Assembly (NCBI GenBank): GCA_009809945.1
Contig: WTPW01000549.1
Coordinates: forward strand, 285,552-349,551
Source: Gigaspora margarita
Lineage: Eukaryota > Glomeromycota > Glomeromycetes > Diversisporales > Gigasporaceae
Length of the DNA: 64,000 bases
Direction of reading: 5' to 3'
Each line of letters starts with the position of its first letter. The stretch's first letter is position 1. Shown in pieces: positions 22,480 to 34,000 of the stretch. The notes under the pieces were generated by a model. It did no database searches and was not told the origin of the DNA. It saw only the letters and a list, made by a program, of their open reading frames with translations. Position numbers and translations under genes: made by a program.

Positions 22480-22678
22480 TGGGCATATAGGCTACCAATA
22501 CTGCTTATTCATCAGAGATATTGTGTGTACTAGGATAAATGATCGGGCAACACATGCTGTGCAGCAGCATGTGTTGCCTGATCATTTATTCTGGTATTTA
22601 CAAAATCTCTGATAAATAAAAACATTATTCATCAAAATTTTTGATAAATAACTCCAGTTATTGGCTGATATGCACCCA
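22480..22678. mobile_element. Foldback MITE, about 200 bp
   Basis: Outer inverted ends TGGGCATATAGGCTACCAAT and (reversed) TGGGTGCATATCAGCCAATA, then TTATTCATCAGAGAT and its inverse, and a central hairpin AATGATCGGGCAACACATGC / GCATGTGTTGCCTGATCATT. Arms match almost throughout. Target duplication not clear. Confidence 0.65.
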
Positions 22679-22828
22679 ATAACTATATATTGTTGCACTA
22701 TTTATAAATGCTACTGTATATGTATATTCAGAAGTTTTTAATAGTAATAAATGCATTTGTTTATTAATATACAAAATTACAAAAAAATTTTAATTAACAA
22801 TATTTTTTACATAATTTATAACTAGTGT

Positions 22829-22856
22829 GATAGGTGGTGCTTTCGTGCCACCCATC
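22829..22856. repeat. Hairpin block shared with 2886-2913
   Basis: GATAGGTGGTGCTTTCGTGCCACCCATC, the second copy of a stem-loop whose stem sequence (GGTGG...CCACCCATC) and flanks are kept while the loop differs. Marks the start of the 22.8-26.3 kb composite repeat. Confidence 0.7.
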
Positions 22857-23214
22857 TTATTTGTTTTTTATTTTTTAAATTGGTTTAAAAATTTTTTTAC
22901 AGAATATATCTATTGTAGATACAATTGTAAATTTGCATTACATTGAAAGAGATGATTATTAAACAATTTAAAAAGTATGGTATTTCCAATAAATTAGATG
23001 AACTTCGTTATTGGGAATATATAGTTAAGGTTAATTTGGTTGTTTTGATTTGTAAAGTAAAAAAAAAAAAATGCGCCGACTGAATGAAGTTTTCAGATTC
23101 CATGTAATGCAAAATAAAAAATCAACTTCGCATTGCCTAATTTTAGATGTGTATATTATTCTATTAATTCAAAATTTTTTTTTTTTTTAAAAAAAAAAGA
23201 AATATTCGACCGCC

Positions 23215-23574
23215 CTACAAAAAAAGTGGTCCATATAGACATATTTCTATNGAGAGAAATAGTTAAGTGTGCGGATATCTGGGTTTATACGTCTGTTATC
23301 CGTGTTGGCGCGTTAAATTTGTCTGAATTGGATTGTTCACCAGACATTTTGGACCNTAAATGGACCAGGTTTTCCTGCACTTTACTAAACCAAACCTACG
23401 TAAAGTGACGAAATAAAACGTGCTTATACGTGCTATCTATGCATGGGTCAATTACCGTAAAACGTAATATGCGTTCATTCTGTCCTGTTTGGTTCGTGTT
23501 TCTTTTACATGCCACGCGACTCGTGCTTATCCTACGCCAACCCGTACCAATACCTGGACCACTTTTCTTATAGA
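23215..23574. mobile_element. 360 bp insertion in the satellite with inverted ends
   Basis: Sequence of normal complexity and higher GC interrupts the array. Ends: CTACAAAAAAAGTGGTCCA at the left and TGGACCACTTTTCTTATAG at the right, imperfect inverted copies. Target duplication not resolved; the three ambiguous bases nearby reduce certainty. Confidence 0.5.
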
Positions 23575-24262
23575 GCTAACTACCNAAGTTTTCAGATTTC
23601 AGATTCTATGGAACGCAAACAAAATATCAACTTTGCATAGCCTAATCAATCTTAGATGTGAACATTACTCTATTAACTCATAGTAAATTAAAAAAAAAAA
23701 AATCGACAGATTACCAAAGTTTTCATCTGACCGATTTACCAAAGTTTTNAGATTCCATATAATGCGAAATGGAAAATCAACTTCGCATGGCCTAATTTTG
23801 ATGTGATTATTCTATTAAATTTACCTGTACAATAAATTAAAAAAAAATAATGGTAAAAACAAATTTGACCGACTGAAGTTTTCAGATTCCATGTAATATA
23901 AAATGAAAAATCAACTTCTTGTAGCCTAATTTTGAATGTGACCATTAATCTATTAATTTATAGCATATTTCTAGTAAAGTAAAAAAAAAAAATGTGAACG
24001 ACTGACCGAAAATTTTGGATTTTATGTAATACAAATCTAAATTTCAATTTTGTGCATGAACATTACATGTCACTCTGGTTATATTGACATCTGATATACT
24101 AACATCTGGCTATAACGACACTTTTTAAAATTTTGAATCCATATACTTAATATGAAAATATCTCTGGTTAAACTGACATCTGGATATATTGAATATTTAT
24201 TTTTTTGAGGTGTCGATATAACCAGAGTAACGTATATTTTATTAATATACAGTAAATTAATT

Positions 24263-24298
<36 letters not shown>

Positions 24299-25263
24299 NN
24301 NNNNNNNNNNNNNNNNNNNNNNNNNNNNNNNNNNNNNNNNNNNNNNNNNNNNNNNNNNNNNNNNNNNNNNNNNNNNNNNNNNNNNNNNNNNNNNNNNNNN
24401 NNNNNNNNNNNNNNNNNNNNNNNNNNNNNNNNNNNNNNNNNNNNNNNNNNNNNNNNNNNNNNNNNNNNNNNNNNNNNNNNNNNNNNNNNNNNNNNNNNNN
24501 NNNNNNNNNNNNNNNNNNNNNNNNNNNNNNNNNNNNNNNNNNNNNNNNNNNNNNNNNNNNNNNNNNNNNNNNNNNNNNNNNNNNNNNNNNNNNNNNNNNN
24601 NNNNNNNNNNNNNNNNNNNNNNNNNNNNNNNNNNNNNNNNNNNNNNNNNNNNNNNNNNNNNNNNNNNNNNNNNNNNNNNNNNNNNNNNNNNNNNNNNNNN
24701 NNNNNNNNNNNNNNNNNNNNNNNNNNNNNNNNNNNNNNNNNNNNNNNNNNNNNNNNNNNNNNNNNNNNNNNNNNNNNNNNNNNNNNNNNNNNNNNNNNNN
24801 NNNNNNNNNNNNNNNNNNNNNNNNNNNNNNNNNNNNNNNNNNNNNNNNNNNNNNNNNNNNNNNNNNNNNNNNNNNNNNNNNNNNNNNNNNNNNNNNNNNN
24901 NNNNNNNNNNNNNNNNNNNNNNNNNNNNNNNNNNNNNNNNNNNNNNNNNNNNNNNNNNNNNNNNNNNNNNNNNNNNNNNNNNNNNNNNNNNNNNNNNNNN
25001 NNNNNNNNNNNNNNNNNNNNNNNNNNNNNNNNNNNNNNNNNNNNNNNNNNNNNNNNNNNNNNNNNNNNNNNNNNNNNNNNNNNNNNNNNNNNNNNNNNNN
25101 NNNNNNNNNNNNNNNNNNNNNNNNNNNNNNNNNNNNNNNNNNNNNNNNNNNNNNNNNNNNNNNNNNNNNNNNNNNNNNNNNNNNNNNNNNNNNNNNNNNN
25201 NNNNNNNNNNNNNNNNNNNNNNNNNNNNNNNNNNNNNNNNNNNNNNNNNNNNNNNNNNNNNNN
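24299..25263. other. Assembly gap (965 N)
   Basis: Run of N inside the satellite, bordered by A-runs. Any frame spanning it is an artefact. Confidence 1.
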
Positions 25264-25827
25264 AAAAAAAAAAAAAAAAAAAATCTACCGACCGAAGTTT
25301 TCAGATTCCATGTAATATAAACCAAAAATCAACTTCGCGTAGCCTAATTTTGAATATGACTTTTTTTCTATTAATTTACAGTATATTTATAGTAAAACAA
25401 AAAAAAGTTACCGACTGACCGAAGATTTCGGATTCCATGTAATACAAATCAAAAATTACACTTCGCGCGTGAGCATTATTTTATTAATATACAGTAAATT
25501 AAAAAAAAAACTGCCCGACTGACCAAAGTTTTCAACTCCTATGTACATTTAATTTAAAATAAAAAATCAACTTCGTGTAGTTTAATCTTAAATGTAAGTA
25601 AAAAAAAAAAAATTCAACCAACCAACCAAAGTTTTTAGATTCTATAATGCAAAATGAAATATTAACTTTGCGTAGCCTAATCTTAGATGTGAACATTATT
25701 CTATTAATTCAAAGTAAAAAAAAAATTGACTAACCGACCTAAGTTTTTAGATTCTATGTAATACAAAACGAAATATTAACTTTGCATAGCCTAAACTTAG
25801 ATGTGAACATTGCTCTATTAATTCACA

Positions 25828-25869
<42 letters not shown>

Positions 25870-26329
25870 GACCTGATTACTGAAGTTTTCATTTGACTGA
25901 TTGACTAAAGTTTTTAGACTCCATATAATGCGAAATGGAAAATCCACTTCACATGGCCTAATTTTGACGTGAATATTATTCTATTAAATTTACAGTAAAT
26001 TAAAAAAAAAAATTACTTTAAAAAAAAAAAATCTTACTGATCGAAGTTTTCAGATTCCATGTAATATAAAACGAAGAATCTAAGTAGTCTAATTTTAAAT
26101 GTGACCATTATTCTATTAATTTACAGTATATTTACAGTAAAATAAAAAAAAAAAAGACTGACTGACCGACGATTTCAGATTCCATGTAATGTAAAATGAA
26201 AAATCAACTTCGTGTGGACTAATATTAGATATAAACATTATTCTGACCGACTGACAGATTATATGCAATGTAAAAAGAAAATTCAACTTTGATTCTCTTG
26301 AAAACAATCGTAAAAGTGAACTCCATACA

Positions 26330-27030
26330 TGCCCTAGGATTTATTATTTATATAAATCAATTATATATTAACAAATTTCGCAATAATTAGGAATCGTCTA
26401 AAAATTTCCCACAATTCGATCACGTTTTTTGATGCAGCCAATAAAAGCAACCCTAAATTAAATCAAATTAGTAAGATTGCATTATTAACCGTATATAAAA
26501 ATAAGTTTTCCCACACGGTGATCACGTTTTCTGAAGTTGACCAATTAATAATTTTAAACGTAAGCTTGGCCCGTCGTCACTATCAACACAATGAATTGTA
26601 TAAAAAAAGAAGTTTTCACACACACTTGACTAACCAAAAAATTTTATGTATAAATTACATCTGAATAACATATGTGCACGTGCCATGTTCTATCCAATTA
26701 AATTACGATAAAAGACCAATCAGCATGCAGGGCAGATCTCCGATTTCCTTATTGTAGTTTCTAATTAATAATAATAACTAATAATAACTAATTACAAATT
26801 AGGAAATGTCGTAATTAGCATGTAAGATACATATAATTTTATAATCAGGAATTCAGGACGTGCATTCATTTAATTTCGAAGATATGCTTTCTTCAGTAGT
26901 CTAATTTTTATCAATTTAAATTCCCAAATTCTTCAATTTCACATAGCTTTACTACAAAACCTCGAAAGACATAATTGTAATATGGTACAGATACCGACAA
27001 AGTTAGTTTTAACGTCGGTCTATCTTGTCG
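26330..27030. other. Non-coding, CCAAT-like repeated motif
   Basis: No gene seen. Loose repeats such as TTCCCACA..GATCACGTTTT followed by ..GACCAAT occur near 26410, 26510 and, more diverged, 26610 and 27310. Meaning unknown. Confidence 0.35.
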
Positions 27031-27033
27031 GAA

Positions 27034-27085
27034 CGTCATAAATATCTATACAGATATATAGATACTTGACGTTAGAATAGTAAAT
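27034..27085. repeat. Hairpin (AACGTCA...TGACGTTA)
   Basis: AACGTCATAAATATCTATA and its imperfect inverse (ATATAGATACTTGACGTTA) around CAGAT. Small stem-loop, origin unknown. Confidence 0.6.
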
Positions 27086-27660
27086 GTCATATTTTCATCA
27101 TTTTACTCTAAAATTTTTCCCACGCCTGTCACTGTTTGGTTAATAGGTAATTTTAATCCGAACGTAACAAATAAATAATATATGATTATAGATAATAATC
27201 TTTTTATAACTTCTAAAGTTTCCCACGGATCTTTTGATTTTTCTCAAGGCGCACAACTAAAAAAATTCTCAGTTTTTAAATATGACCAATCAAAAAGTAC
27301 ACAAACCTAAAATTCCCACACACAAATCACACTTATCGGCTACGGCCAATTAAAAACGTTAAAGTGCACAAACCCAAGAATAAATGATATAGATGAGATA
27401 AATGGCAAATTTAAATTTTATTTAAGTGCAATAAAATGTATAAATTCTTTTTCTGTATGCAAAAAACTTTCTAAAATTACAATTTTTATGCAAGTATACA
27501 CATAGTATTCGCATTTTTTAGGCTAGAAATATATTAGCGTATTATCAAGTTCATTAATATTGCTAGTAAAAAACTAATGAATAAATAACTTAGAAATATA
27601 ATGACATAAAATAAAGCTTTTATAATGGCTACAATAGCCTAATAAAAATATTTATTGATA

Positions 27661-27860
27661 ATAACTGTTTTCATAAAATCTGGGACACCTAAAAAATCAA
27701 TCTCGTTCTAAGAATCTTCTAACTTTTAGAAACCACTTAGCTTTTCTGTATCGAAATTCCAAGGACAACGAAGTAGTTCCGAAAAGGTATATGATTCTTA
27801 AAATGGTTTCGACAAACGAACAAATTTTTAAGTGTCCCAAAATTTATGAAAACAGCTGTA
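27661..27860. mobile_element. Inverted-repeat MITE, about 200 bp
   Basis: ACTGTTTTCATAAAATCTGG/GACACCTAAAAA at the left and TTTTTAAGTGTCCCAAAATTT/ATGAAAACAGCTGT at the right are inverse copies about 35 bp long with a few changes. The type resembles Tc1/mariner ends, but a TA duplication is not clear. Confidence 0.6.
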
Positions 27861-28992
27861 ATAGTAAAAAGTTTTTTTTCTCGCTAATGGCATAATTTGC
27901 AGTTTAGTACAATATATAATTAATTAATATGAAAATTTACCATTAAAATACAGTAATACATAGATTCTATCGCCTTTTTAAATTTCAAAATTGATAATAA
28001 TGCTAATGATACGAAATAACTCCCGTATCAGAAACTGTATTCGATAATAACATGTTTTGGCTCAAAATAATTCCCTCAGAGTTGGCATTGGACTAGTCCA
28101 TCGGTATCTGCATTTGCCAACCATGATTTCCTTGCTTGTTTCGAAATAATATGCACTTTGTATAACATACATTAGCTGATTGACGTATGTACGACGGATT
28201 CAAAGTTTTGGTCCATGCATCTGAAGGTAACGTTTATATGAAAAGAATTTCGTGACAATACCGCTTTGTTGATGATTTTCAGAAATGGCCATACAGTCTC
28301 TGTAAGTAAAATCCAAAGTCCAAGTGTTTTGATCGTATTAATGTAAATACCAAATAACAAGTTAAATACGTTGACTAATAAGAAATATTACTTAAGAAAT
28401 ATTGCGCAATGAACTTACAATTTTTAAAATAAATAATTAATAAATAGTTTTTTTATTAAATGAATTAAATGAGAAGCAGCACATAAGAGTAAATATCTAG
28501 GAACTTTCTAGTTTATTAATGAGTGCTTTAGACTTTATAAGAATAAGTAAAAGTTGGTATTTTATTATCAAACTTCGCAAAATAATGTGATATTATACCT
28601 TGTTTATGCTGCAAATTTAAAACCTACACGCGTAATAAACTTAAAAGATATGAAATAATCCTGAATACAGACACCAATAAATATATGAATGTTTTTAATG
28701 AGTTTTGGGTTTATAATAAATTATAATAATATAAAATGTGCGCATTGTAAGCGATACAAAATGTTAATGTCAAGCATGTAGCTATGGTCAGATATTTAAT
28801 TATTATCTAAAATTGTATCTACTATCATAAATCTGCAGAAAAAGCTTATTAAAATGGGGTGTGTGATCCTGGTCATTGTTATTAATACCGTATGAATTTG
28901 AGTTAAAAAAGATGAATAAGCTTTGAAACATTATTAATTTTTTTTTTTTTGTTATCAGAATGCTGCCGAGATGAACGATTCTGGTAGAACAT

Positions 28993-29061
28993 TGTTATTT
29001 TTATGGAATTGGTGCTGAAAAGGATGAACATAAGGCATCCATTTATTACTATAGGTCATGC
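28993..29061 (+). pseudogene. Sel1-repeat fragment
   Basis: CYFYGIGAEKDEHKASIYYY matches the repeat style (C)Y.(Y/N)GIG(V/T)EKDEHKAF.YYQK seen in glomeromycotan Sel1-repeat proteins. Only one unit is left; the frame closes shortly afterwards. Related wreckage fills 42.3-44.1 kb. Confidence 0.55.
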
Positions 29062-29430
29062 CCTTGGAAACAAAAGTAAATAATTTTTTTCTACACTATA
29101 ATTTACTCAATAATTTCATTTTTTGTTTTTGTTTTTATAATAAAGATATGCTTTTGATTCACTTAAAGCTGTTAATTTGCTATTATGGGTACATAAAAAC
29201 TTTGACGTTGATAAAGATTTCAAAACACGTTGATCGAAACAAGTACAACTGATCTTTTGTTCAGTGGTTTGATCTTATTAATAAATTAAATGTATGTTCT
29301 TTTGTAAATTGGTTCATTAATTACCATTTTTAAAGTATTTTGACATATCTAAGATATTTCTCCTGAAGATTATATTTTCATCATGGATATGCGTTAAGGA
29401 TTTCCTATGTAAAAATTTACATTTTATTTG

Positions 29431-29924
29431 CAATTTATTCATCGAGATTTACATAGCGATAATACGCAAATTATTCAGAAAAACGTAAAGTTTTGTGAAG
29501 TTGAACTATATAGAGGCTAATATTCAATGACATCAGATGTCTATTCATTTGGAATAATTATGTGGTAAATTTTTTATGGAAAATCCATTTTAACAAAATT
29601 TAATAAACGCAGCTTCAATAAAACATATGCCATAATGATTTAAGACCAAAAATTATTGAAAACACCCACAATACTACAATCAAACCTCTATATATGCACA
29701 CGCTATAAATGCACACTCTCTATAATTGAACCTTATACCTCAGTCCCAACTAATAATAACACTTATAAAATTACTCTTTATAAATGCACTTCCTCTACAA
29801 ATGACACTTATGGTCGGTCCTAAGGGGATGCATATATGAAAGCTTGACTGTATATAAATCTAATGAAAAAGAGAAACAGATAAACGACCTCCAGCTACAG
29901 AACCCCGTGAAATCTTTACAAAAT
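29431..29924 (+). pseudogene. Protein kinase pseudogene, C-lobe, split by a MITE
   Basis: Plus strand: QFIHRDLHSDN (catalytic loop), then MTSDVYSFGIIMW (subdomain IX), with stops in between, then after the 29677-29849 insertion KRPPATEPREIF (subdomain XI, usual N.RP). The order is that of a tyrosine-kinase-like C-lobe. The activation segment (DFG, APE) is missing and three or more stops are present. Opposite orientation to the intact gene just downstream. Confidence 0.7.
29677..29849. mobile_element. pogo/Tc1-type MITE, 173 bp
   Basis: CAATCAAACCTCTATATATGCA at the left and the inverse of CAGTCAAGCTTTCATATATGCA at the right, bordered by TA (29675-29676, 29850-29851). Ends are related to the 13884-15084 element. 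Inserted in the kinase pseudogene. Confidence 0.8.
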
Positions 29925-30187
29925 AATAACATAACTGATGATACAATTTATCATAATTAGCTAATTCGGATGAAATATTAAAAATAAACAAGAAATAATT
30001 TGAATAAAGCTTATTCATCAACTACAGGAATCAAAATATTTAATAGATTAATAGATCTTTAGATTAAAGGACTAAAATTGTTAAATACAATACATACGTG
30101 AAAAATCGCAATCAGCAGAATCTAAAAAATTAGAAATAAATAAGACTTTTATTGATTAAAAAATCGGAGATATTAAATTAAGAGTAA

Positions 30188-31048
30188 TTATTTACCATAT
30201 CTTTTTAGCATAGTCATAGATGGAATAAATGATGAGTTGATTGGGTTAGAAAGATTTTTAAAGCTAAGCAATTTACTTGTTAGCTTGGTTTTAGAATAAT
30301 TTTGTAACTTGGTTGATAATGCTGGTATAATTGCATCTGCCGATTGGAATGCCTTCAATATTTCCAATTCATTTCTATTATCTGCTGTTCTACGATCTAC
30401 TATGCAATACAATCTTAATAATTCATTATGGATATAAGATGCGGTTGGTCTATTAGAAGGATTAGCATCCATACATTGATTTGCTAATTGGATATAGCAT
30501 TCAGGAGTGCCTTCAGAAAAATTAGGACGTAATCCATTGCATATTTGGATAGCTAATCTTTCATCATACTCAACATCATGATGAGGTGGTCTTCCTGTAG
30601 ACATTTCAGTCATAATAATACCAAAACTATAAATATCTGCTGCAATTGTATATGTTCGCTTATTTAGCACTTCGGGGGCAATATAAGGTAAAACGCCGTA
30701 AATACCATCTTCTAGAATCGAATCATCTTTCTTCCGTGATAATCCTAGATCTGCGATATAAGATCTTAAATCCTTAACATATTGATTTTGTAATATATTG
30801 CCACTATGAAGATCACCATGAACATATTCTGATTCATGAACTTTTGTTAAAGTATGAGATATATCAATAAGTTGCTTTAATTTACTTTTCCAATCAAGTT
30901 CTCTAAAATTTGATAATAGAAACTTATGAAGGCTTCCCCTATTTGCATATTGAAATACCATTAAATATTCATTATTAGTTGTATTTTGGGTTAGCCCATA
31001 CACTTCAAGATTATTGCCTACAAATCTAAATTGCATATAGCTTATGAA
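30188..31048 (-). CDS. Terminal exon: kinase beta4 through C-lobe
   Basis: 286 codons plus stop, starting at an AAG|TTC acceptor (FISYMQFRFVGNNLEVYGLTQ). Visible kinase features: hinge VFQYANRGSL, catalytic loop HGDLHSGN (R of HRD replaced by G, as in many TKL-type kinases), ADLGLSR in place of DFG, YIAPEVL, DIYSFGIIM, and NPSNRPTA. Catalytic D, N and metal-binding D are present, so activity is plausible if paired with an N-lobe that binds ATP. The end RYG|GTAAAT could also be a donor to a further exon; the stop at 30188 is the simpler choice. Likely a cytosolic Ser/Thr/Tyr kinase; substrate unknown. Confidence 0.8.
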   Translation of the reverse strand, partial: FISYMQFRFVGNNLEVYGLTQNTTNNEYLMVFQYANRGSLHKFLLSNFRELDWKSKLKQLIDISHTLTKVHESEYVHGDLHSGNILQNQYVKDLRSYIADLGLSRKKDDSILEDGIYGVLPYIAPEVLNKRTYTIAADIYSFGIIMTEMSTGRPPHHDVEYDERLAIQICNGLRPNFSEGTPECYIQLANQCMDANPSNRPTASYIHNELLRLYCIVDRRTADNRNELEILKAFQSADAIIPALSTKLQNYSKTKLTSKLLSFKNLSNPINSSFIPSMTMLKRYGK

Positions 31049-34000
31049 CTTGGTAAATAAATGAAATAAAAATTTATTAATAATTTATTTATACAAATCA
31101 TAATAAATTAATTATTTTTAACTTACTTCTCTTAAAAAATTTTTTTGTGAATTCGGTAATGTCTTAAGTGCAACTACATACGATGGTGTACGTGATTGCG
31201 TATATTTCTCATATTCACCTAAAACTATCCTTTTACCATCTAACCAGGTTGCTGAAAACACAGAGCCAAACCCCCCTTTACCAATTTTTTCAACGTTATC
31301 TAATCTATTAAAAGGGATCCATTCAATTGTATCTACGTATTTTGTAGATTTAAGTTGGTATTCTTTAATACAATCATCGATATCCTTATTTCCACTTGTC
31401 CATCCTAATGTTGTTTTATAAGGGTCGCATGACTGACACCAAGCTGGCGATGTGTTATATTTATTGCAATTTGTACATTTTCCGTTACTTTCAAATCCTT
31501 TATAATTTATTTTATGATCAGGTTCGAATACGATCATATATTCATTCGTTATTGTGCTTTGAGTTAACCCATATACTTTATGGCTGCTATTCATTAGTTG
31601 TATATAATCTGTAAACTTGTTAAAAATGTAAATGCAAAAATTAAAATAAGCTTTGTACTATGCAATCTATGCAATATTAATAATTTAATTATTTATCTTA
31701 CTTCTTTTAATGTTTTGAGCTCTACGATGTATGATGGTATACGGGACTGTGTATATCTACATCCATATTCAGCTTTATCATCATAATTTATATAAAGTAT
31801 TCCATCTAACCAGGTTGCTAAAGACTTATTACCAATATTTTGAATATTAACTAATCTATTAAAAGAAATCCATTCGATTACATCGTTGTAATTTGTAGCT
31901 TTAATTTGAAATACTTTAATGTAATCATCAATCTCCTTATTCCCACTTGTCCATCCTTGTGTTTTCTTATAAGGGTCGCATGTTTGACACCATGCTGGCG
32001 ATGTGTTATATCGATTGCAATTTGCACACCTACTAAAACTTTTAAGCCTTTCGAAACCAAATTCATCAAATACGATCATATATTCGTTCGATATTGTGCT
32101 TCGAGTTAGTCCATATACTTTATGACGTCTATTCATTAATTGTACATAATCTGTAAACTTATTATAAATGTAAATATAAATTAAAATAGAGCTGTATAAT
32201 GTGTAATAATAATTTAATTATTTATCTTACTTTTTTTAAAATAATTGATAAATTTTGAGAATTGGTTAATTTTTTATTAAAGCGGTGAAATAATTTCACC
32301 ATTTTTTGTGAAATTGATGCTGAATTGGTGAAATTGGTGAAATTAATTTCACCAGCATCTATAGTTTTGAGCTCTACAACGCATGATGGTGTACGCGACT
32401 GTGTATATCTACATCCATATTTAGCTTTATCATCATAATTTATATAACGTATTCCATCTAACCAGGTTGCTAAATATTTATCACCGATATTTTCAATATT
32501 AGCTAATCTATTAAAAGGAATCCATTCGATTTCATCGTCGTATTTTGTAGTTTTAACTTGAAATTCTTTAATGCAATCATCGATATCCTTGTTTCCACTT
32601 GTCCATCCTTGTGCTGTTTTATAAGGATCGCATGATTGACACCAAGATGGCGATGTGTTATATTGATTGCAATTTGCACATTTTTCATTCTCACGACGTC
32701 TTTCATAACTGGATCCAAATACCACGATATATTCACTCGTTATTGTGCTTTGAGTTAGTCCATATATTTTAAAATCATTATTTTTTAGCCGTAAAAAATC
32801 TGTAAACTAATTATAAATTTAAATATAAATTAAAATAGAGCTGTATTCTGTGTAACAATAATTTAATTATTATCTTACTTCTTTTAATATATCTGATAAA
32901 TTTTGCGAACTGGTTAATGTTTTGAGCTCTACGATGTATGATGGTGTACGCAACTGTGTATAGCTATCATTATCATTTATATAACGTATTCCATCTAACC
33001 AGGTTGCTAAATATTTATGGCCGATATTTTCAATATTAAATAATCTATTAAAAGGAATCCATTCGATTACATCGTCGTATTTTGTAGCTTTAGATTGAAA
33101 TTCTTTAATACAATCATCGACACCCTTATTTTCACTTGTCCATCCTTGTGTTGCTTTATAAGGATCGCACGTTTGACACCAAGATGATGATGTGTTATAT
33201 CGATTGCAATTTGCACACCTTCCTTTACTTTTATGCCTTTTGGAACCAAATTCATCAAATACGATAATATATTCACTCGTTATTGTGCCTTGAGTTAGTC
33301 CATATACTTTATGACCGCTATTCATTAATTGTGTATAATCTGTAAACTTATTATAAATGTAAATATAAATTAAAATAGAGCTATATAATGTGTAACAATA
33401 ATTTAATTATTTATCTTACTTCTTTTAATGTATCTGGTAAATTTTGCGAACTGGTTAATGTTTTGAGCTCTACGATGTATGATGGTGTACGCGACTGTGC
33501 ATATCTACATCCATATTTAGCTTTATCATCATAATTTATATTTCGTATTCCATCTAACCAGGTTGCTAAAAACTTATTACCAATATATTGAATATTAACT
33601 AATCTATTAAAAGGAATCCATTCGATTACATCGTCGTATTTTGTAGCTTTAATTTGAAATTCTTTAATGCAATCATCGATATCCTTATTTCCACTTGTCC
33701 ATCCTTGTGCTGTTTGATAAGGATCGCATGATTGACACCAAGCTGTCGATGTGTTATATCGATTGCAAATTGCACATTTTCCATTCTTCCGATTTCTTTC
33801 ATAATTAGATTCAAATACCATCATATATTCACTCGTTATTGTGCTTTGAGTTAGTCCATATACTTTATGACCGCTATTCATTAATTGTATATAATCTGTA
33901 AACTTATCTTTATGACCGCTATTCATTATATAATCTGTAATCTTATTATAAATGTAAATATATATTAAAATTGAGATGTATAATATGTAATAATTATTTA

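Larger units (their letters stand above)
23080..26290. repeat. Satellite array with higher-order organisation
   Basis: At least thirteen units of roughly 105-165 bp: an A-run, then CCGACTGACCGAAGTTTTCA, GATTCCATGTAATGCAAAAT, CAACTTCGCATAGCCTAAT, TAGATGTGAACATTATTCTA and TTAATTCACAGTAAATT. Unit types recur in the same order: a GATTCTATG type (23602, 25749), a CCATATAATGCGAAATGG type (23753, 25919), a CCATGTAATATAAAA type (23887, 26054, also 25307) and a TAATACAAATC type (24020, 25436). The assembly gap falls inside the array, as expected for collapsed repeats. Confidence 0.8.

Noticed and set aside
24261..25325. Long open frame on the minus strand across the first gap
   Set aside because: Made almost entirely of N; only the flanking poly-T codes for phenylalanine. 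Artefact.
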